Source: JBBIMP01 sp037444305
GTDB lineage: Bacteria; Acidobacteriota; UBA6911
Length of the DNA stretch: 64,000 nt
Direction of reading: 5' to 3'
Assembly: GCA_037444305.1 (NCBI GenBank)
Contig: JBBIMP010000019.1
Coordinates: 1 to 64,000 of the forward strand
In this document: positions 33,313 through 42,612 of the stretch, in pieces
Layout of the letters: each line of letters starts with the position of its first letter
How positions within the stretch are numbered: the stretch's first letter is position 1
Translations under genes and position numbers: made by a program
The notes under the pieces: generated by a model
Databases searched by the model: none
What the model was told of the DNA's origin: nothing
Seen by the model: the letters and a program-made list of their open reading frames with translations, nothing else

Positions 33313-34028
33313 GGCTTCCATCCGAAGGCCAGGCATATGAAAGCCGTGACAGCGACGAGAAAAACCGGATCCCGCCAGGTAAACCGGCCCGGCCTCATTA
33401 CCGGAAAATCGTGCGCGTAGCCTCTGGCGAGCATCGCCTGGTAGGTGCGCTCGCCGCGCTCGAACGACCTGAGCAGCAACGAGCCCAGCATCGAGCCCAG
33501 GACCTTCAGCTCCGCCGCCGCCGGGCCGCGGCCCACCCTCCGGCAATCGCGCGCCTGCCGCATGCGCAGAACCTCGTCCAGCAGCACGAAAAGATATCTG
33601 TAGAGAAAGCCCAGGTTCATAACGATCACCCGCGGGCATCCAAGCCGGCGCAGCCCGCGGAGCAGCTCGGCAAAACCGGTGGTGTTGGTCATGAGCACCA
33701 GGAAGCCCAGGCACAGGAAGGCCCGCATCAGGAGCGTGAGCAGCCGCTGCGTGGCCTGTTCCCCTCCCAGCGCCGCGGCGAGCCCCGCCAGCAGGACGAA
33801 CGGGAGAATCAGGAGCGTGCGCCCCAGGACATAAGCCGGCGGAATCTGGGAGACGCCGATCAGGATGGCCGTCAGGAGAAAGAAGACGAAAAAATTCCAG
33901 CCCGCTCCGGGGGGGATCAGCAGGACTGCGCTCACCAGAGCCGTGAACCCGAGGATCTTGGTGCGCGCCTCGAGCCCGTGCAGGGGCGAGTCGAGGTTCG
34001 AGTATCTGTCCAGAAAGCCGTGCTTCAT
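33309..34028 (-). CDS. cbiQ: ECF transporter transmembrane T-component
   Basis: A 239-residue membrane protein with about five helices. It starts DRYSNLDSPLHGLEARTKIL, typical of CbiQ. The ATPase-coupling helices near the C-terminal half carry Arg-rich Ala-Arg-Gly type motifs: EVLRMRQARDC and YQAMLARGYAH. It overlaps cbiM upstream and cbiO downstream by 4 bases each. It links the substrate-binding CbiM to CbiO. Confidence 0.92.
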   Translation of the reverse strand: MKHGFLDRYSNLDSPLHGLEARTKILGFTALVSAVLLIPPGAGWNFFVFFLLTAILIGVSQIPPAYVLGRTLLILPFVLLAGLAAALGGEQATQRLLTLLMRAFLCLGFLVLMTNTTGFAELLRGLRRLGCPRVIVMNLGFLYRYLFVLLDEVLRMRQARDCRRVGRGPAAAELKVLGSMLGSLLLRSFERGERTYQAMLARGYAHDFPVMRPGRFTWRDPVFLVAVTAFICLAFGWKP

Positions 34029-34933
34029 TGCCTGTGTCCGTGGCCTCGGCCAAGGCGCACGGCCAGCCAGGCCGCGGCCATTACGCCGATGATGAAGACC
34101 GCGAGGCCCATGTATTCCAGCAGGCGCCCGGAGGCCGGCATGACCGTGGCCGTACCCCGCTCGCCCGCAGGGCCGAGCACCGCCTCGAGGACCGTTTCCA
34201 GCGGATCCGGCAGGTCCGAGCCCGCTCCCAGCACGAAGATTCCGAAGGGGACCGCCACCAGGAGCAGAGCGCCCGCCCAGTCCGCAATCCCTATCCGGAC
34301 CGAGGCGCCCTCCTTCAACAGCTCCGGCCGGACGCGCGCGAGGAAGGAGATCACCGCCGCCGTCAGGCCGCCCTCGGCTATCCCGATGATCGCGTGATAG
34401 CCCGCCATCGCGGGCAGCCCGACCGCGAGCGGGATGGCATTCGATATGGACAGTTGGAGGCTGCAGGAAACCGCCGGGAGCATCATGGAAATCCAGCCCG
34501 CGGCGAACCCGGCGGTCACGGCGCGCATCCCCGTTTTACGTTCCCGGGCCAGCAGGCGATGGACCGCGTAGCCGGAAAAGACCGGGACCGCGCCGATGTT
34601 GAATATATTGGCCCCCAGGGCCACCAATCCCCCGTCCTGCATGAACAGGGCCTGTGCGATGACCACGGTGGCCATGCAGAGGAAACCGGCGATGGGGCCC
34701 AGCAGGATGCCGAGCAGCGCACCGCCCACGAGGTGCCCCGAGGTGCCGCCGAATACCGGAAAGTTGAGCAGCTGAGCCGCGAACACGAAAGCGGAAAGTA
34801 CACCCATGAGCGGGATGGCTCTGGCGGCCGCATCGTAGCTGTGTCGCCTGGCGGCGAAAAAAACGCTGCCCGCCGAGACCACATTCAGCAGGACTGCGAT
34901 CCGGTTCGCGAGGAATCCGTCCGGTATGTGCAT
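34025..34933 (-). CDS. cbiM: CbiM-type substrate-binding component with C-terminal CbiN-like/PDGLE region
   Basis: A 302-residue protein. The N-terminal MHIPDGFL carries the metal-binding N-terminus (Met1, His2) of CbiM/NikM, followed by several helices (GTSGHLVGGALLGILLGPIA, ANIFNIGAVPVFSGY). After about residue 215 there is an extra C-terminal module of two helices with a periplasmic loop (DLPDPLETVL), like the PDGLE/CbiN module that is a separate gene in other genomes. Nickel or cobalt is transported; which cannot be told. No cobalamin or Ni/Co riboswitch motif was seen upstream, and no cobalamin gene is near. Confidence 0.9.
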   Translation of the reverse strand: MHIPDGFLANRIAVLLNVVSAGSVFFAARRHSYDAAARAIPLMGVLSAFVFAAQLLNFPVFGGTSGHLVGGALLGILLGPIAGFLCMATVVIAQALFMQDGGLVALGANIFNIGAVPVFSGYAVHRLLARERKTGMRAVTAGFAAGWISMMLPAVSCSLQLSISNAIPLAVGLPAMAGYHAIIGIAEGGLTAAVISFLARVRPELLKEGASVRIGIADWAGALLLVAVPFGIFVLGAGSDLPDPLETVLEAVLGPAGERGTATVMPASGRLLEYMGLAVFIIGVMAAAWLAVRLGRGHGHRQ

Positions 34934-35040
34934 GGCGGGGAAATTCTAAACCAAATGTTGAGGCCGGCCCATGAAATTGTGGTCATCGGAACCGCAGACC
35001 GATCCCCTTGGAAATCCTCAAGGAAAGAGCTCCCGCCGGA

Positions 35041-36066
35041 TCACAGAACGAGCTCGGCCATGGTACGCAGGGCGCCGATCTCCGGAGTGCTGCAGATCAG
35101 CGTGGTCACGCCGGCATCGCGCCAGGTGGAAATCCGCTCGGCGATCCTCTCCGGCGGCCCGCAGAGCGCGACCTCGTCCACCAAGGCGTCGGGCACCGCG
35201 GCGGCGGCCTCCGCGTGCTTGCCGTCGAGGAAGAGCTCCTGGATCTTCCCCGCGGCTTCTTCGTATCCGTAGCGGCACACGAGATTGTAGTAGAAATTGC
35301 GGTTCCTGGCGCCCATGGCCCCGATATAGAAGGCCATCGCCGGCTTGACGCTGTTGCGGCAGGCCGTGACGTCCGCTCCCACGGCCACGTTCACCGTCGG
35401 CGCGATATCGAAGGCCCCGCCGGCCTTCGCCGGGCCCGCCTGAGCGAAGCCTTCGTCGAGCGAGGGCTTGAAGACGTCGAACCGTTTTGGCGAGAAGAAG
35501 ATCGGGAGCCAGCCGTCGGCGATTTCGGCCGTCAAGGCCACATTCTTGGGTCCGTTGGCCGCAAGGTAGATGGGGATGCCTGATCTCAGCGGTTTGAACT
35601 GCAGCTTGAGCGGGATCCCCAGCCCGGTCCCGCCCCTCAGGGGGACGTCGTAGTACTCGCCGTGGAATTCCAGCGGTTTCCTCCGCTCGAGTATGGTGCG
35701 GACGACGTGGACATACTCCCTGGTCCGCTGGAGCGGCTGGCCGAACGGGATGCCGTGCCACCCTTCCACCACTTGCGGTCCGGATACTCCGAATCCGAGC
35801 AGAACCCTCCCGCCGGTGAGCTGATCGAGCGTGGCCGCCGTCATGGCGGCGTTGGCGGGGGTTCGAGCCGGGATCTGCATGATGGCGGTCCCGACATTGA
35901 TCCGGGCGGTCTTGGCCGCCAGCCACGTCAGCACGGTCACGCAATCGGAGCCCCAGGCTTCGGCCGCCCACACCGAGTGAAAGCCCAGGCGATCGGCTTC
36001 GCAGGCCAGCTCGAAATGAAGCGCGGGATTCGAGGTCCAATAGCCGAGGTTCAGCGCGAGTCTCAT
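35041..36066 (-). CDS. LLM-class (luciferase-like) oxidoreductase, probably F420- or flavin-dependent
   Basis: A 341-residue TIM-barrel enzyme: RLALNLGYWTSNPALHFELA at the start, VWAAEAWGSDCVTVLTWLAA, VGTAIMQIPARTPANAAMTA, GGRVLLGFGVSGPQVVEGWH, and later PIYLAANGPKNVALTAEIAD. These match the F420-dependent LLM group more than FMN luciferases, but the cofactor is an inference. Substrate unknown. It is about 108 bases upstream of cbiM on the same strand and may share its transcript. Confidence 0.85.
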   Translation of the reverse strand: MRLALNLGYWTSNPALHFELACEADRLGFHSVWAAEAWGSDCVTVLTWLAAKTARINVGTAIMQIPARTPANAAMTAATLDQLTGGRVLLGFGVSGPQVVEGWHGIPFGQPLQRTREYVHVVRTILERRKPLEFHGEYYDVPLRGGTGLGIPLKLQFKPLRSGIPIYLAANGPKNVALTAEIADGWLPIFFSPKRFDVFKPSLDEGFAQAGPAKAGGAFDIAPTVNVAVGADVTACRNSVKPAMAFYIGAMGARNRNFYYNLVCRYGYEEAAGKIQELFLDGKHAEAAAAVPDALVDEVALCGPPERIAERISTWRDAGVTTLICSTPEIGALRTMAELVL

Positions 36067-36746
36067 AGATATCTCCTTGGTGATCGGGGGCGCAACGGGC
36101 CCCGGTGACGGTGCCGGCCAGTTCGCCGCATGGCGGTATTGTACACGCTTGCGCGGTTTGAAGGTGCAAAGGTGAAAGGAGGACTCGTTGCGGCCGGCCG
36201 CTGGGTGAATGAGGGGATTCCCGGGCTCAGTCTCAAGTGGAAACTACATAGCTTCAGAGATCCCTGGCATCGCGGGAAGGGACCGCGAAAATACTCTTTG
36301 CATGTCCTTCCCAATCGAGGACTGAACCCGGATCACGGGAAATACTCGATCTTTCAATGCACTTTGCATGCCAGAAAAGGCTCGTAATGAAAAATGACAT
36401 ATCTTGTTCCATTGCAATATAATATTCCGAAAAGACCATCGGGAACCCGGTCGCGCGGTTCAATTATTTGGATAAGGACGGTGGTTTTTTGGACATTATC
36501 CCGGCTTATTCAGGGGAAGAAGGGGGCTGCAGGCATCCCTGGGACACGGAGAGGATCAGCCTGCACCCGCGCCTCCGAGCGGGAAATCCGCCCTCGTTCT
36601 CAGGGCAGGACCCCGTCCAGGTGGGTTGTGAGCAGGTGGCCCAGTTCGAACAGCCGGAGCCCCATGAGATACTCGCCCGATTTCCCCTGTCCCGGAGGAT
36701 AAACCATGCGGTAATTATCCCCGCCGGGCTCTCACAGAACAACTGC
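36067..36746. other. Long intergenic region without a recognised gene
   Basis: About 680 bases, AT-richer than average. Several short frames exist, but none has a plausible start, codon use or family resemblance. I see no tRNA-like arms (no TTCRANY-type T-loop in a fitting context) and no repeats shared with the rest of the window. It may hold decayed sequence. Confidence 0.45.
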
Positions 36747-36752
36747 TATAAT
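36747..36752 (+). promoter_or_regulatory. Perfect -10 element just before dus
   Basis: TATAAT ends only 7 bases before the dus ATG at 36760. Transcription starting at the normal distance would begin at or next to the ATG, giving a leaderless mRNA. No Shine-Dalgarno is present. The -35 region is weak. Confidence 0.5.
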
Positions 36753-36759
36753 CGCGTCG

Positions 36760-37734
36760 ATGTTCAAGATACGGGATGTTGCCATTGATCCGCCGCTCAT
36801 TCTGGCGCCGGTGGCGGGTCACACCGACACGCTTTTCCGCCAGGCCGTGAAGGGTCTCGGCGGGTGCGGCCTGGTTGTTTCCGAGCTGGTGAGCACCGAG
36901 GGGATGACCCGCGGGCAGGAACGGACTTCGCACCTCACCCGCTTTGAGGAGAGCGAGCGGCCGCTTTCCATCCAGATATTCGGTGCCGATCCCGCTCGGA
37001 TGGCGGCATCGGCGGCGATGATCCAGGAGATGGGCGCGGACATTGTGGACATCAACCTCGGGTGTCCCGTCAAAAAGGTTGTCAGGCAGGGCGGCGGAAG
37101 CAACCTGCTGCGGAATTTCGCCCTGCTGGAAAGGATCTTCAAAGCCGTCCGCAAGGCGGTAACGATGCCCCTGACGGCCAAGATCCGCTCCGGCTGGGAC
37201 CACGACAGCATCAACGCGGTGGAGGTGCTGAAGCTGGCGGAGGACTGCGGTGTGGAGGCCCTGGCCATCCACGGGCGGACGCGCTGCGACATGTTCGCCG
37301 GCAAGGCCGACTGGAAGATCATTGCCCGGGTGAAGGAGAATGCCCGGATTCCCGTCATGGGCAACGGCGACGTTTTCCTGCCGGAGGACGCCGCGCGGAT
37401 GTTCAGGGAGACCGGCGTCGACGGCGTGATGATCGGCCGGGGCGTCCTGGCGAATCCCTGGCTGATCCGTCAGTGTTCCGATCATCTGGGCGGATCGGCG
37501 GTCCGCCACGTCACGATGGCGGAAAAGGCAGGTTTCATGCGGGAGTTCCTCCGCCGCATCGCCGAGGAGGTTCCTGCCCCCGTGGCCATCGGCAAAATGA
37601 AAAAGACGGGGGGGTACCTGTCCAAGGGCATCCAGGGAGGGGCAAAGCTCCGCGAGCGCATCCACTCCGCCAAATCCTGCGCCGAAATCCTCGAGTCCCT
37701 GGACCACTTCTTTCAAATGGGTGTCAGGCCTTGA
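36760..37734 (+). CDS. dus: tRNA-dihydrouridine synthase
   Basis: A 324-residue FMN enzyme that reduces uridines in tRNA D-loops. It starts FKIRDVAIDPPLILAPVAGH and has SIQIFGADPARMA, DINLGCPVKKVVRQGGGSNL (with the catalytic Cys), LTAKIRSGWD, IHGRTR and VMGNGDV. It is closest to DusB in pattern. The last codons (VRP and stop) come from a palindromic repeat at 37722-37757. It probably has a leaderless transcript. Confidence 0.93.
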   Translation: MFKIRDVAIDPPLILAPVAGHTDTLFRQAVKGLGGCGLVVSELVSTEGMTRGQERTSHLTRFEESERPLSIQIFGADPARMAASAAMIQEMGADIVDINLGCPVKKVVRQGGGSNLLRNFALLERIFKAVRKAVTMPLTAKIRSGWDHDSINAVEVLKLAEDCGVEALAIHGRTRCDMFAGKADWKIIARVKENARIPVMGNGDVFLPEDAARMFRETGVDGVMIGRGVLANPWLIRQCSDHLGGSAVRHVTMAEKAGFMREFLRRIAEEVPAPVAIGKMKKTGGYLSKGIQGGAKLRERIHSAKSCAEILESLDHFFQMGVRP

Positions 37735-37757
37735 AGTTTTGGTTTTCAGGCCTGACA
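37722..37757. repeat. Palindromic repeat overlapping the end of dus
   Basis: The arms TGTCAGGCC (37722-37730) and GGCCTGACA (37749-37757) are perfect, and inner TTGAA/TTCA extend the stem with one bulge. The dus stop codon lies in the left arm. A 23-base stretch here (from 37720) recurs with 3 mismatches at 42561-42583. It probably serves as a transcription end and is REP-like. Confidence 0.75.
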
Positions 37758-37925
37758 TCAGACTCCAGACTCTCGGAATTACACAACCATGTGATAATGA
37801 ATATGGTTGCATTGGTATTTGTGGGTATGCCGCGAGGCGCCAAGGATGCGAGGGGTGGAAGGGCCAAATTGTTTCTCCCTCCCTTCGTCCCTTTCTCTTT
37901 GACCTCTTGAGTCACCGAGCGAAGC

Positions 37926-38474
37926 ATGGCGAGTGAAGGTAAGAGACCTGATTCCGGCGGCAGGAGCGCAAGTCCGACGCACTGCATTCCCCCGTCCGTT
38001 CCGGAGCCGTACCGGATGCTCCTGCGCATGGCTTCCGAAGCCTGGCGTGCCAGGCTTGGGGAGCGGCTTGTTTCCCTCGTCCTGTTCGGATCGGTGGCGC
38101 GGGGCCGGCCGAACGCAGGCTCCGACATAGACATCCTGGTTATCGCAGAGGGCTTCCCCAGAGCCCTGCGGGAACGACGTCGTCCCCTGCTCGAGGAATG
38201 GGAGCGGATCCGCTCCCTGGAGGGACTGCCGCGGGCGGAGTGGAATCTCGTCACCAAGTCGCCGGAAGAGGCGCGGTTCCACAGCCCCCTTTACCTCGAT
38301 ATTGTCGAAGATGGCATTCTGCTTGTCGACAGGGACGGTTTTTTCGCCGGAATTCTTCATGAAATCAGGGCGCGAATGAGGGCCTTGGGCAGCCGGCGCA
38401 TTTTCCTGAGCGACGGCAGCTGGTTCTGGGACCTCAAGCCGGACTTCCGCTTCGGTGAGGTGGTCGAAATATGA
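37926..38474 (+). CDS. Nucleotidyltransferase of the MNT/DNA-polymerase-beta fold (HEPN partner)
   Basis: A 182-residue protein. The nucleotidyltransferase motif is LVLFGSVARGRPNAGSDIDI, with the Gly-Ser and the two Asp residues, and a third acidic position may be in ERIRSLEG or EWNLV. In MNT/HEPN (type VII) toxin-antitoxin pairs the nucleotidyltransferase AMPylates and neutralises the HEPN toxin. The stop overlaps the HEPN gene start by 4 bases. The first about 30 residues look unstructured; an internal Met (MLLRMASEAW) could be the true start. Confidence 0.82.
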   Translation: MASEGKRPDSGGRSASPTHCIPPSVPEPYRMLLRMASEAWRARLGERLVSLVLFGSVARGRPNAGSDIDILVIAEGFPRALRERRRPLLEEWERIRSLEGLPRAEWNLVTKSPEEARFHSPLYLDIVEDGILLVDRDGFFAGILHEIRARMRALGSRRIFLSDGSWFWDLKPDFRFGEVVEI

Positions 38475-38899
38475 CGAGCTCGCAGATGGGGCGGCGTTAC
38501 ATCGAAGAGGCCCGGGGCAGAATGGACTTGGTTCGCCTTGCCCGCGACAAGGGTTTGTGGTCGACCGTCGTGCGAGAAGCCCAGGAATGCGTGGAACTAT
38601 ATCTGAAGGGAGCCCTCCGGCTGGTCGCTATAGAGCCGGCGCGTTCGCACGATGTCGCGGAACTTCTCAGGCACGCCGCAGAACGTTTCCCGGACTGGTT
38701 CCGTTCACAGGTCGAGTTCATGGCTGCCATATCCACTGAAATGGCTGGGGACCGAGGCATCGCTTTTTACGGCGACGAACGACAGGAGATCGGGCCGCAG
38801 GACCTTTTTGACCAAGACGACGCCGCCCGTGCCATGCAGAATCTGGAGTTCGTGGCCGATTATTGTGTTCGCCTGCTGGCCGCGAGCACCCACCCCTGA
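38471..38899 (+). CDS. HEPN-domain protein, probable toxin partner
   Basis: A 142-residue four-helix protein of the HEPN family: RRYIEEARGRMDLVRLARDK, VVREAQECVELYLKGALRLV, and ARSHDVAELLRHAAERFPDW. The last has the Arg...His arrangement of HEPN domains. The strict RNase motif RX4-6H with a following Tyr, as in HepT, is not clear, so it may be a non-nuclease HEPN or another subtype. It is coupled by ATGA overlap to the upstream nucleotidyltransferase. Confidence 0.78.
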   Translation: MTSSQMGRRYIEEARGRMDLVRLARDKGLWSTVVREAQECVELYLKGALRLVAIEPARSHDVAELLRHAAERFPDWFRSQVEFMAAISTEMAGDRGIAFYGDERQEIGPQDLFDQDDAARAMQNLEFVADYCVRLLAASTHP

Positions 38900-39171
38900 C
38901 CTGCCCGGCCGGATTCCTGCAGGGCGGGGACCCCCGCGGGCTGTTTGCGTTCCCCGTGCGTGGCGCCCGGCGCGCGGACAAAACAGGATTCACCTTTGAG
39001 GCCGCCGTCGGGCTCTCCCGCACTGCGCCCGGACGCTCGCCGCACCCCCGCACCGCCGGCATCAAACCAGCTTGTTCTTCTGCCGTTCCGCAGTGCGCTG
39101 AGCCGACGTTCCCGACTTGCGGACGGACTCGCAATCGGGGCTGGGCTCGGCATGCCGCAATGCCGAAGCGG

Positions 39172-42100
39172 TCAGTTTCTGCCCGGGGCGGAGCGCAGCT
39201 GCGCTTGCAGCGCCTCCACCGCCTTTTCTAGCTGGATGTCCCGGCCCGCGAGATAATCATCCGGCGTGTTGTCGACGTAGATGTCGGGCGGCACGCCGTA
39301 GTTCTCCATGTTGATTCCGTCCCAGGTATAGACCCCGCTCCCCGGCGTGCGGATCGAGGAGCCGTCGATCAGCGAGTAGGAGCCGGTCCCGATAACGCCG
39401 CCGTAAGTGGGAACCCCCACGGTCTTGCCCAGCTTCAGTTCGCGGAAGCCGTGCGGGAACATCTCGGCGTTGGAGCCGGAGCGCTCGTTCTGCATGACGA
39501 CCATCGGGCCGAAAAAGGCGCGCTGCGGCCGCCACACCGGCACCGAATCGCGGCTGACCGTGTACTCGTAGCGGCGCTGCTGCAGGATCTGGAGCAGCTC
39601 CTGCTCGATGCCGCCGCCCCCGTTGAAGCGCTGATCGATGACCAGCGCCTTCTTCTGGGAGTTCTCGACGAGTTCCCGCTCGAAGCGCTGCAGCGACTCG
39701 GCGTTCATCGAACGGATGTGCAGATAGCCTATCTCGCCCTTTGAGAGCCGGTCGACGATCTCCCTCCTTTCCCTCACCCATTTTTCATATTGCAGCGTGC
39801 CGTGCTGGCCGCCGCTGACGGAATCGATGCGGACCTCCCAGGCCCCTTCCCTCGAAGGCTTCGAATTGAGCAGGAATTTGAACTTGCGACCCGGCGAAGA
39901 AGTCAGCCGCTGCCAGTAGTTGTCGCCGGTTTTCAGCTCGACGTCGTCGATGGCAAGGATGAAGTCGCCCGTTTTGATCTGCACGAACTCGCGGTCGGCA
40001 GGACCGTTTTTGTAAATGTGGGTCACCTTGAAGTATCCGGCCGGATCGGGCGCCACCTCGAAGCCCGGATAGCGTGTCTGGGCGGCTTCGCCCGAATCGC
40101 GGCGCCCCCCGCCGCTGATGCCGGTGTGGGAAGCGTTCAGTTCGCCGATCATCTGGCTGATGATGTTCTGCAGCTCCTCCGAGTCGTGCGCATGCGCCAG
40201 CAAAGGTTCATAAACGGTCTTGACCCTGTCCCAGTCCACGCCGTGCATGGCGGCATCGTAGAAGCGGTGCTTCATGATGCGCCAGCTTTCGTCAAAGATC
40301 TGCTTGTGCTCGGCGCGATGGTCGACTTCGACGCGCGCCGTGAAGGTCAGCCGGCGGCGCGCGTCGGTGCGGGGTGCCGCAGGCGCTGCGGCCTCGGCGG
40401 CCGGGGCTCCCGTGCCGATGGCGTAAATGCCCCGGCCCTCCCGGAAGAAGAGTGTGCGGCCATCCCTCGAAAATGCCAGGCCGCCCAGACCTCCGCCGGG
40501 CCCTCCAACCGGCGGACCTTCCTCTCCGGATGGCGGCTGCGACTGATAGACGCGCGTCATGCGCTGGCCGTCGAGCCCGATGGTATAAATCGCCTGCCGG
40601 GGCGGGGTTTCGGTCGTGTCCGCGATCACGAAGGCTGCGGAACGGCCGTCGGGACTCGAGGCAACCGACGACACATTACCGCTCAGCGGAACCAGGCGGC
40701 GCGAGCGGCGCGTCAGCCCCTCCCAGTCGATCTTCACTTCGGGTGGAGCGGCTTGCGGCCCGCCGGGCACGGGCTCGCGCCGCGCGGCCTGTGCCGCGGC
40801 GGCCCCCTCCTCCTCGGTATCGACATCGCGGCTGGCCGGGTCCTTCTCCAGCTTCTGCAGCGGCAGGACGTAGAGTGCGGACGTTGTCTGCCGCTGCTGC
40901 GCAATGCCGCCGCCCTGCATCATGCCGGCCACGAAGAGAACATGCTTGCCGTCGCGGCCCCACACGGCCCCGCTGTCGCTGAAAACCTCGTCTTCGGTGA
41001 TGCGCCGGGCCTCGCCGCCCGAGGTCGGAACAATGTAAACGCGGGGTCGGAAGGTGCGATCCTGCTTGGTGTAGGAGATCCACTTTCCGTCGGGGGAAAA
41101 ACGGCCGGCGCTGATTCTCCCGACATCCCCGGTCGCCACCACCTGGGTCTGCCCATCTTCGATGCTGACGCGGTAGAGGTTCTTGTCCGAGGAGCTGTAC
41201 AGCAGCGACTTCGAATCCGGCGCCCAGTCGAGGCCGCTCTTTTCGCGCGCGCTGGACGACAGCTTTTTCAGGTTGTCGCCGTTGGTGTCGCAGAGCCAGA
41301 GCTCGTCCTGTCCGGAGCGGTCGGAGACGAAGGCAATCCACTTGCCGTCGGGCGACCACGCGGGCTGCGTCTCGCGCGCGCGAGACGCGGCGATGCGCGT
41401 CGTGTCCCCGCGCTCGGTCGCGATGGTGAACAGCTCGCCGCGGATCGAGATGACGGCGCGGCGCGTGGAGGGCGAAAGGTCGAAGCTGTCGGCTTCGCTG
41501 GTGTATGTGATGGTCTCGACGGTGTTCTCCTTTTCGTCGGTGTCGAGCCGGATCCTGATCTCGCTGGTTTTGCCCGTCGCGGTGTCGAGCTTCCACAGCC
41601 CGGCGTTTTCCTCGTATACGATCACCTTCCCGTCGCCGGACATCGACGGGAAGAAGAGACGCCCCGACGTGTGCGTTGTGACGTGGACCGGCCTGCCGCC
41701 GCGGTCGGGAATCTTCCAGAGATTGTTGACGCTCTTCAGGACCTGCGGGCTGCCCGGCTTGATCTCCTTTTCGTTGGCCATCCGGTCCGAGACGAAGAAG
41801 ATCTCGCCGTTGCCCCACATGGGCCAGGACCAGTTGGGCGCCATTCCCCCCTCGGAGAGCATCCGCGATTTCCTGGTGGCCAGGTCCATTACCCAGAGGT
41901 CGGCCGCGCGGCTGCCGCGATAGTGCTGCCGCCACCAGGGCCCGCCGTGGCGCGTGAAGGCGAGCTGCCTGCCGTCGGGCGAATAGCTTGCGAACGTCCC
42001 CCAGCCGGTGGGCACCAGTTCTTCGGTGCCTCCTTCGAGCGGGATTTCGAACAGCGTGGCCACGCCGGGCATGGTCAGGCCGCGCGAAGCGGTGAAGATC

Positions 42101-42462
42101 ACCTTCCGGCTGTCGCGCGACCAGCCGACGACCGTGTCGGAGCCGCTGTGATAGGTGAGCCGCCGCGGCGCGCCGCCGGTCGCCGGCATCACGAAGACGT
42201 CATAGTTGCCGAAGCGGTTCGAGGAGAAGGCGATCCACTTGCCGTCGGGCGAAAAGCGCGGGTAGATGTCGCGCGCGACGTGAATGGTCAGGCGCCGGGG
42301 ATCGGCGCCGTTTTCATTGACCACCCAGATGTCGCCGGCATAGCTGAAGGCTATCTTGCCGGCGTGATAGCTGGGATGCCGGGCCAGCTTGACTTCCCCG
42401 GCTGCCGCCAGGGCTGCCAACGCCAAAAGTGCGAAAATGACTTGGATGGTATTTCTGATCAT
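39172..42462 (-). CDS. Tricorn-type S41 protease with beta-propellers and PDZ domain
   Basis: A 1096-residue secreted or periplasmic protein with a signal peptide (about 1-21). It contains WD40/PD40-like blades in two propellers (HPSYHAGKIAFSYAGDIWVV, FSPDGKWIAFSSNRFGNYDV and many similar units to about residue 690). Then come the tricorn C1 helical domain (MKHRFYDAAMHGVDWDRV), a PDZ domain (DFILAIDDVELKTGDNYW) and the S41 catalytic domain with nucleophile Ser in ERSGSNAEMFPHGF. The layout and length match tricorn homologues, which degrade peptides. I chose the ATG at 42462 because AAGGAGG lies at ideal distance. Confidence 0.93.
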   Translation of the reverse strand: MIRNTIQVIFALLALAALAAAGEVKLARHPSYHAGKIAFSYAGDIWVVNENGADPRRLTIHVARDIYPRFSPDGKWIAFSSNRFGNYDVFVMPATGGAPRRLTYHSGSDTVVGWSRDSRKVIFTASRGLTMPGVATLFEIPLEGGTEELVPTGWGTFASYSPDGRQLAFTRHGGPWWRQHYRGSRAADLWVMDLATRKSRMLSEGGMAPNWSWPMWGNGEIFFVSDRMANEKEIKPGSPQVLKSVNNLWKIPDRGGRPVHVTTHTSGRLFFPSMSGDGKVIVYEENAGLWKLDTATGKTSEIRIRLDTDEKENTVETITYTSEADSFDLSPSTRRAVISIRGELFTIATERGDTTRIAASRARETQPAWSPDGKWIAFVSDRSGQDELWLCDTNGDNLKKLSSSAREKSGLDWAPDSKSLLYSSSDKNLYRVSIEDGQTQVVATGDVGRISAGRFSPDGKWISYTKQDRTFRPRVYIVPTSGGEARRITEDEVFSDSGAVWGRDGKHVLFVAGMMQGGGIAQQRQTTSALYVLPLQKLEKDPASRDVDTEEEGAAAAQAARREPVPGGPQAAPPEVKIDWEGLTRRSRRLVPLSGNVSSVASSPDGRSAAFVIADTTETPPRQAIYTIGLDGQRMTRVYQSQPPSGEEGPPVGGPGGGLGGLAFSRDGRTLFFREGRGIYAIGTGAPAAEAAAPAAPRTDARRRLTFTARVEVDHRAEHKQIFDESWRIMKHRFYDAAMHGVDWDRVKTVYEPLLAHAHDSEELQNIISQMIGELNASHTGISGGGRRDSGEAAQTRYPGFEVAPDPAGYFKVTHIYKNGPADREFVQIKTGDFILAIDDVELKTGDNYWQRLTSSPGRKFKFLLNSKPSREGAWEVRIDSVSGGQHGTLQYEKWVRERREIVDRLSKGEIGYLHIRSMNAESLQRFERELVENSQKKALVIDQRFNGGGGIEQELLQILQQRRYEYTVSRDSVPVWRPQRAFFGPMVVMQNERSGSNAEMFPHGFRELKLGKTVGVPTYGGVIGTGSYSLIDGSSIRTPGSGVYTWDGINMENYGVPPDIYVDNTPDDYLAGRDIQLEKAVEALQAQLRSAPGRN

Positions 42463-42560
42463 CGCCAACCTCCTTGCTGGGGGACGCTTCCGACCTGCAC
42501 GACCTCGTCCTGATGACTGGAAATTGCCTGTCGGGATGGCGCAAAAATATCATAAAAAGC

Positions 42561-42583
42561 GGTGTCAGACCCTGAAATTTTGG
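42561..42583. repeat. Partial second copy of the dus-end repeat
   Basis: GGTGTCAGACCCTGAAATTT and the next three bases match the left arm and loop of the 37722-37757 palindrome at 20 of 23 positions; the right arm is missing. It sits upstream of gene debris. Confidence 0.6.
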
Positions 42584-42612
42584 ATTCGTGGCCGCGAACG
42601 GGCCCAGGGTGC

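Noticed and set aside
34934..35040. Cobalamin or Ni/Co riboswitch before cbiM
   Set aside because: The interval is only about 107 bases and lacks the conserved boxes of either class.
36067..36759. tRNA or small gene in the long gap before dus
   Set aside because: No cloverleaf with a proper T-loop was found and the short frames lack support.
39790..42513. Plus-strand open frame of about 900 codons
   Set aside because: It mirrors the tricorn-like protease gene on the minus strand and shows no family features.
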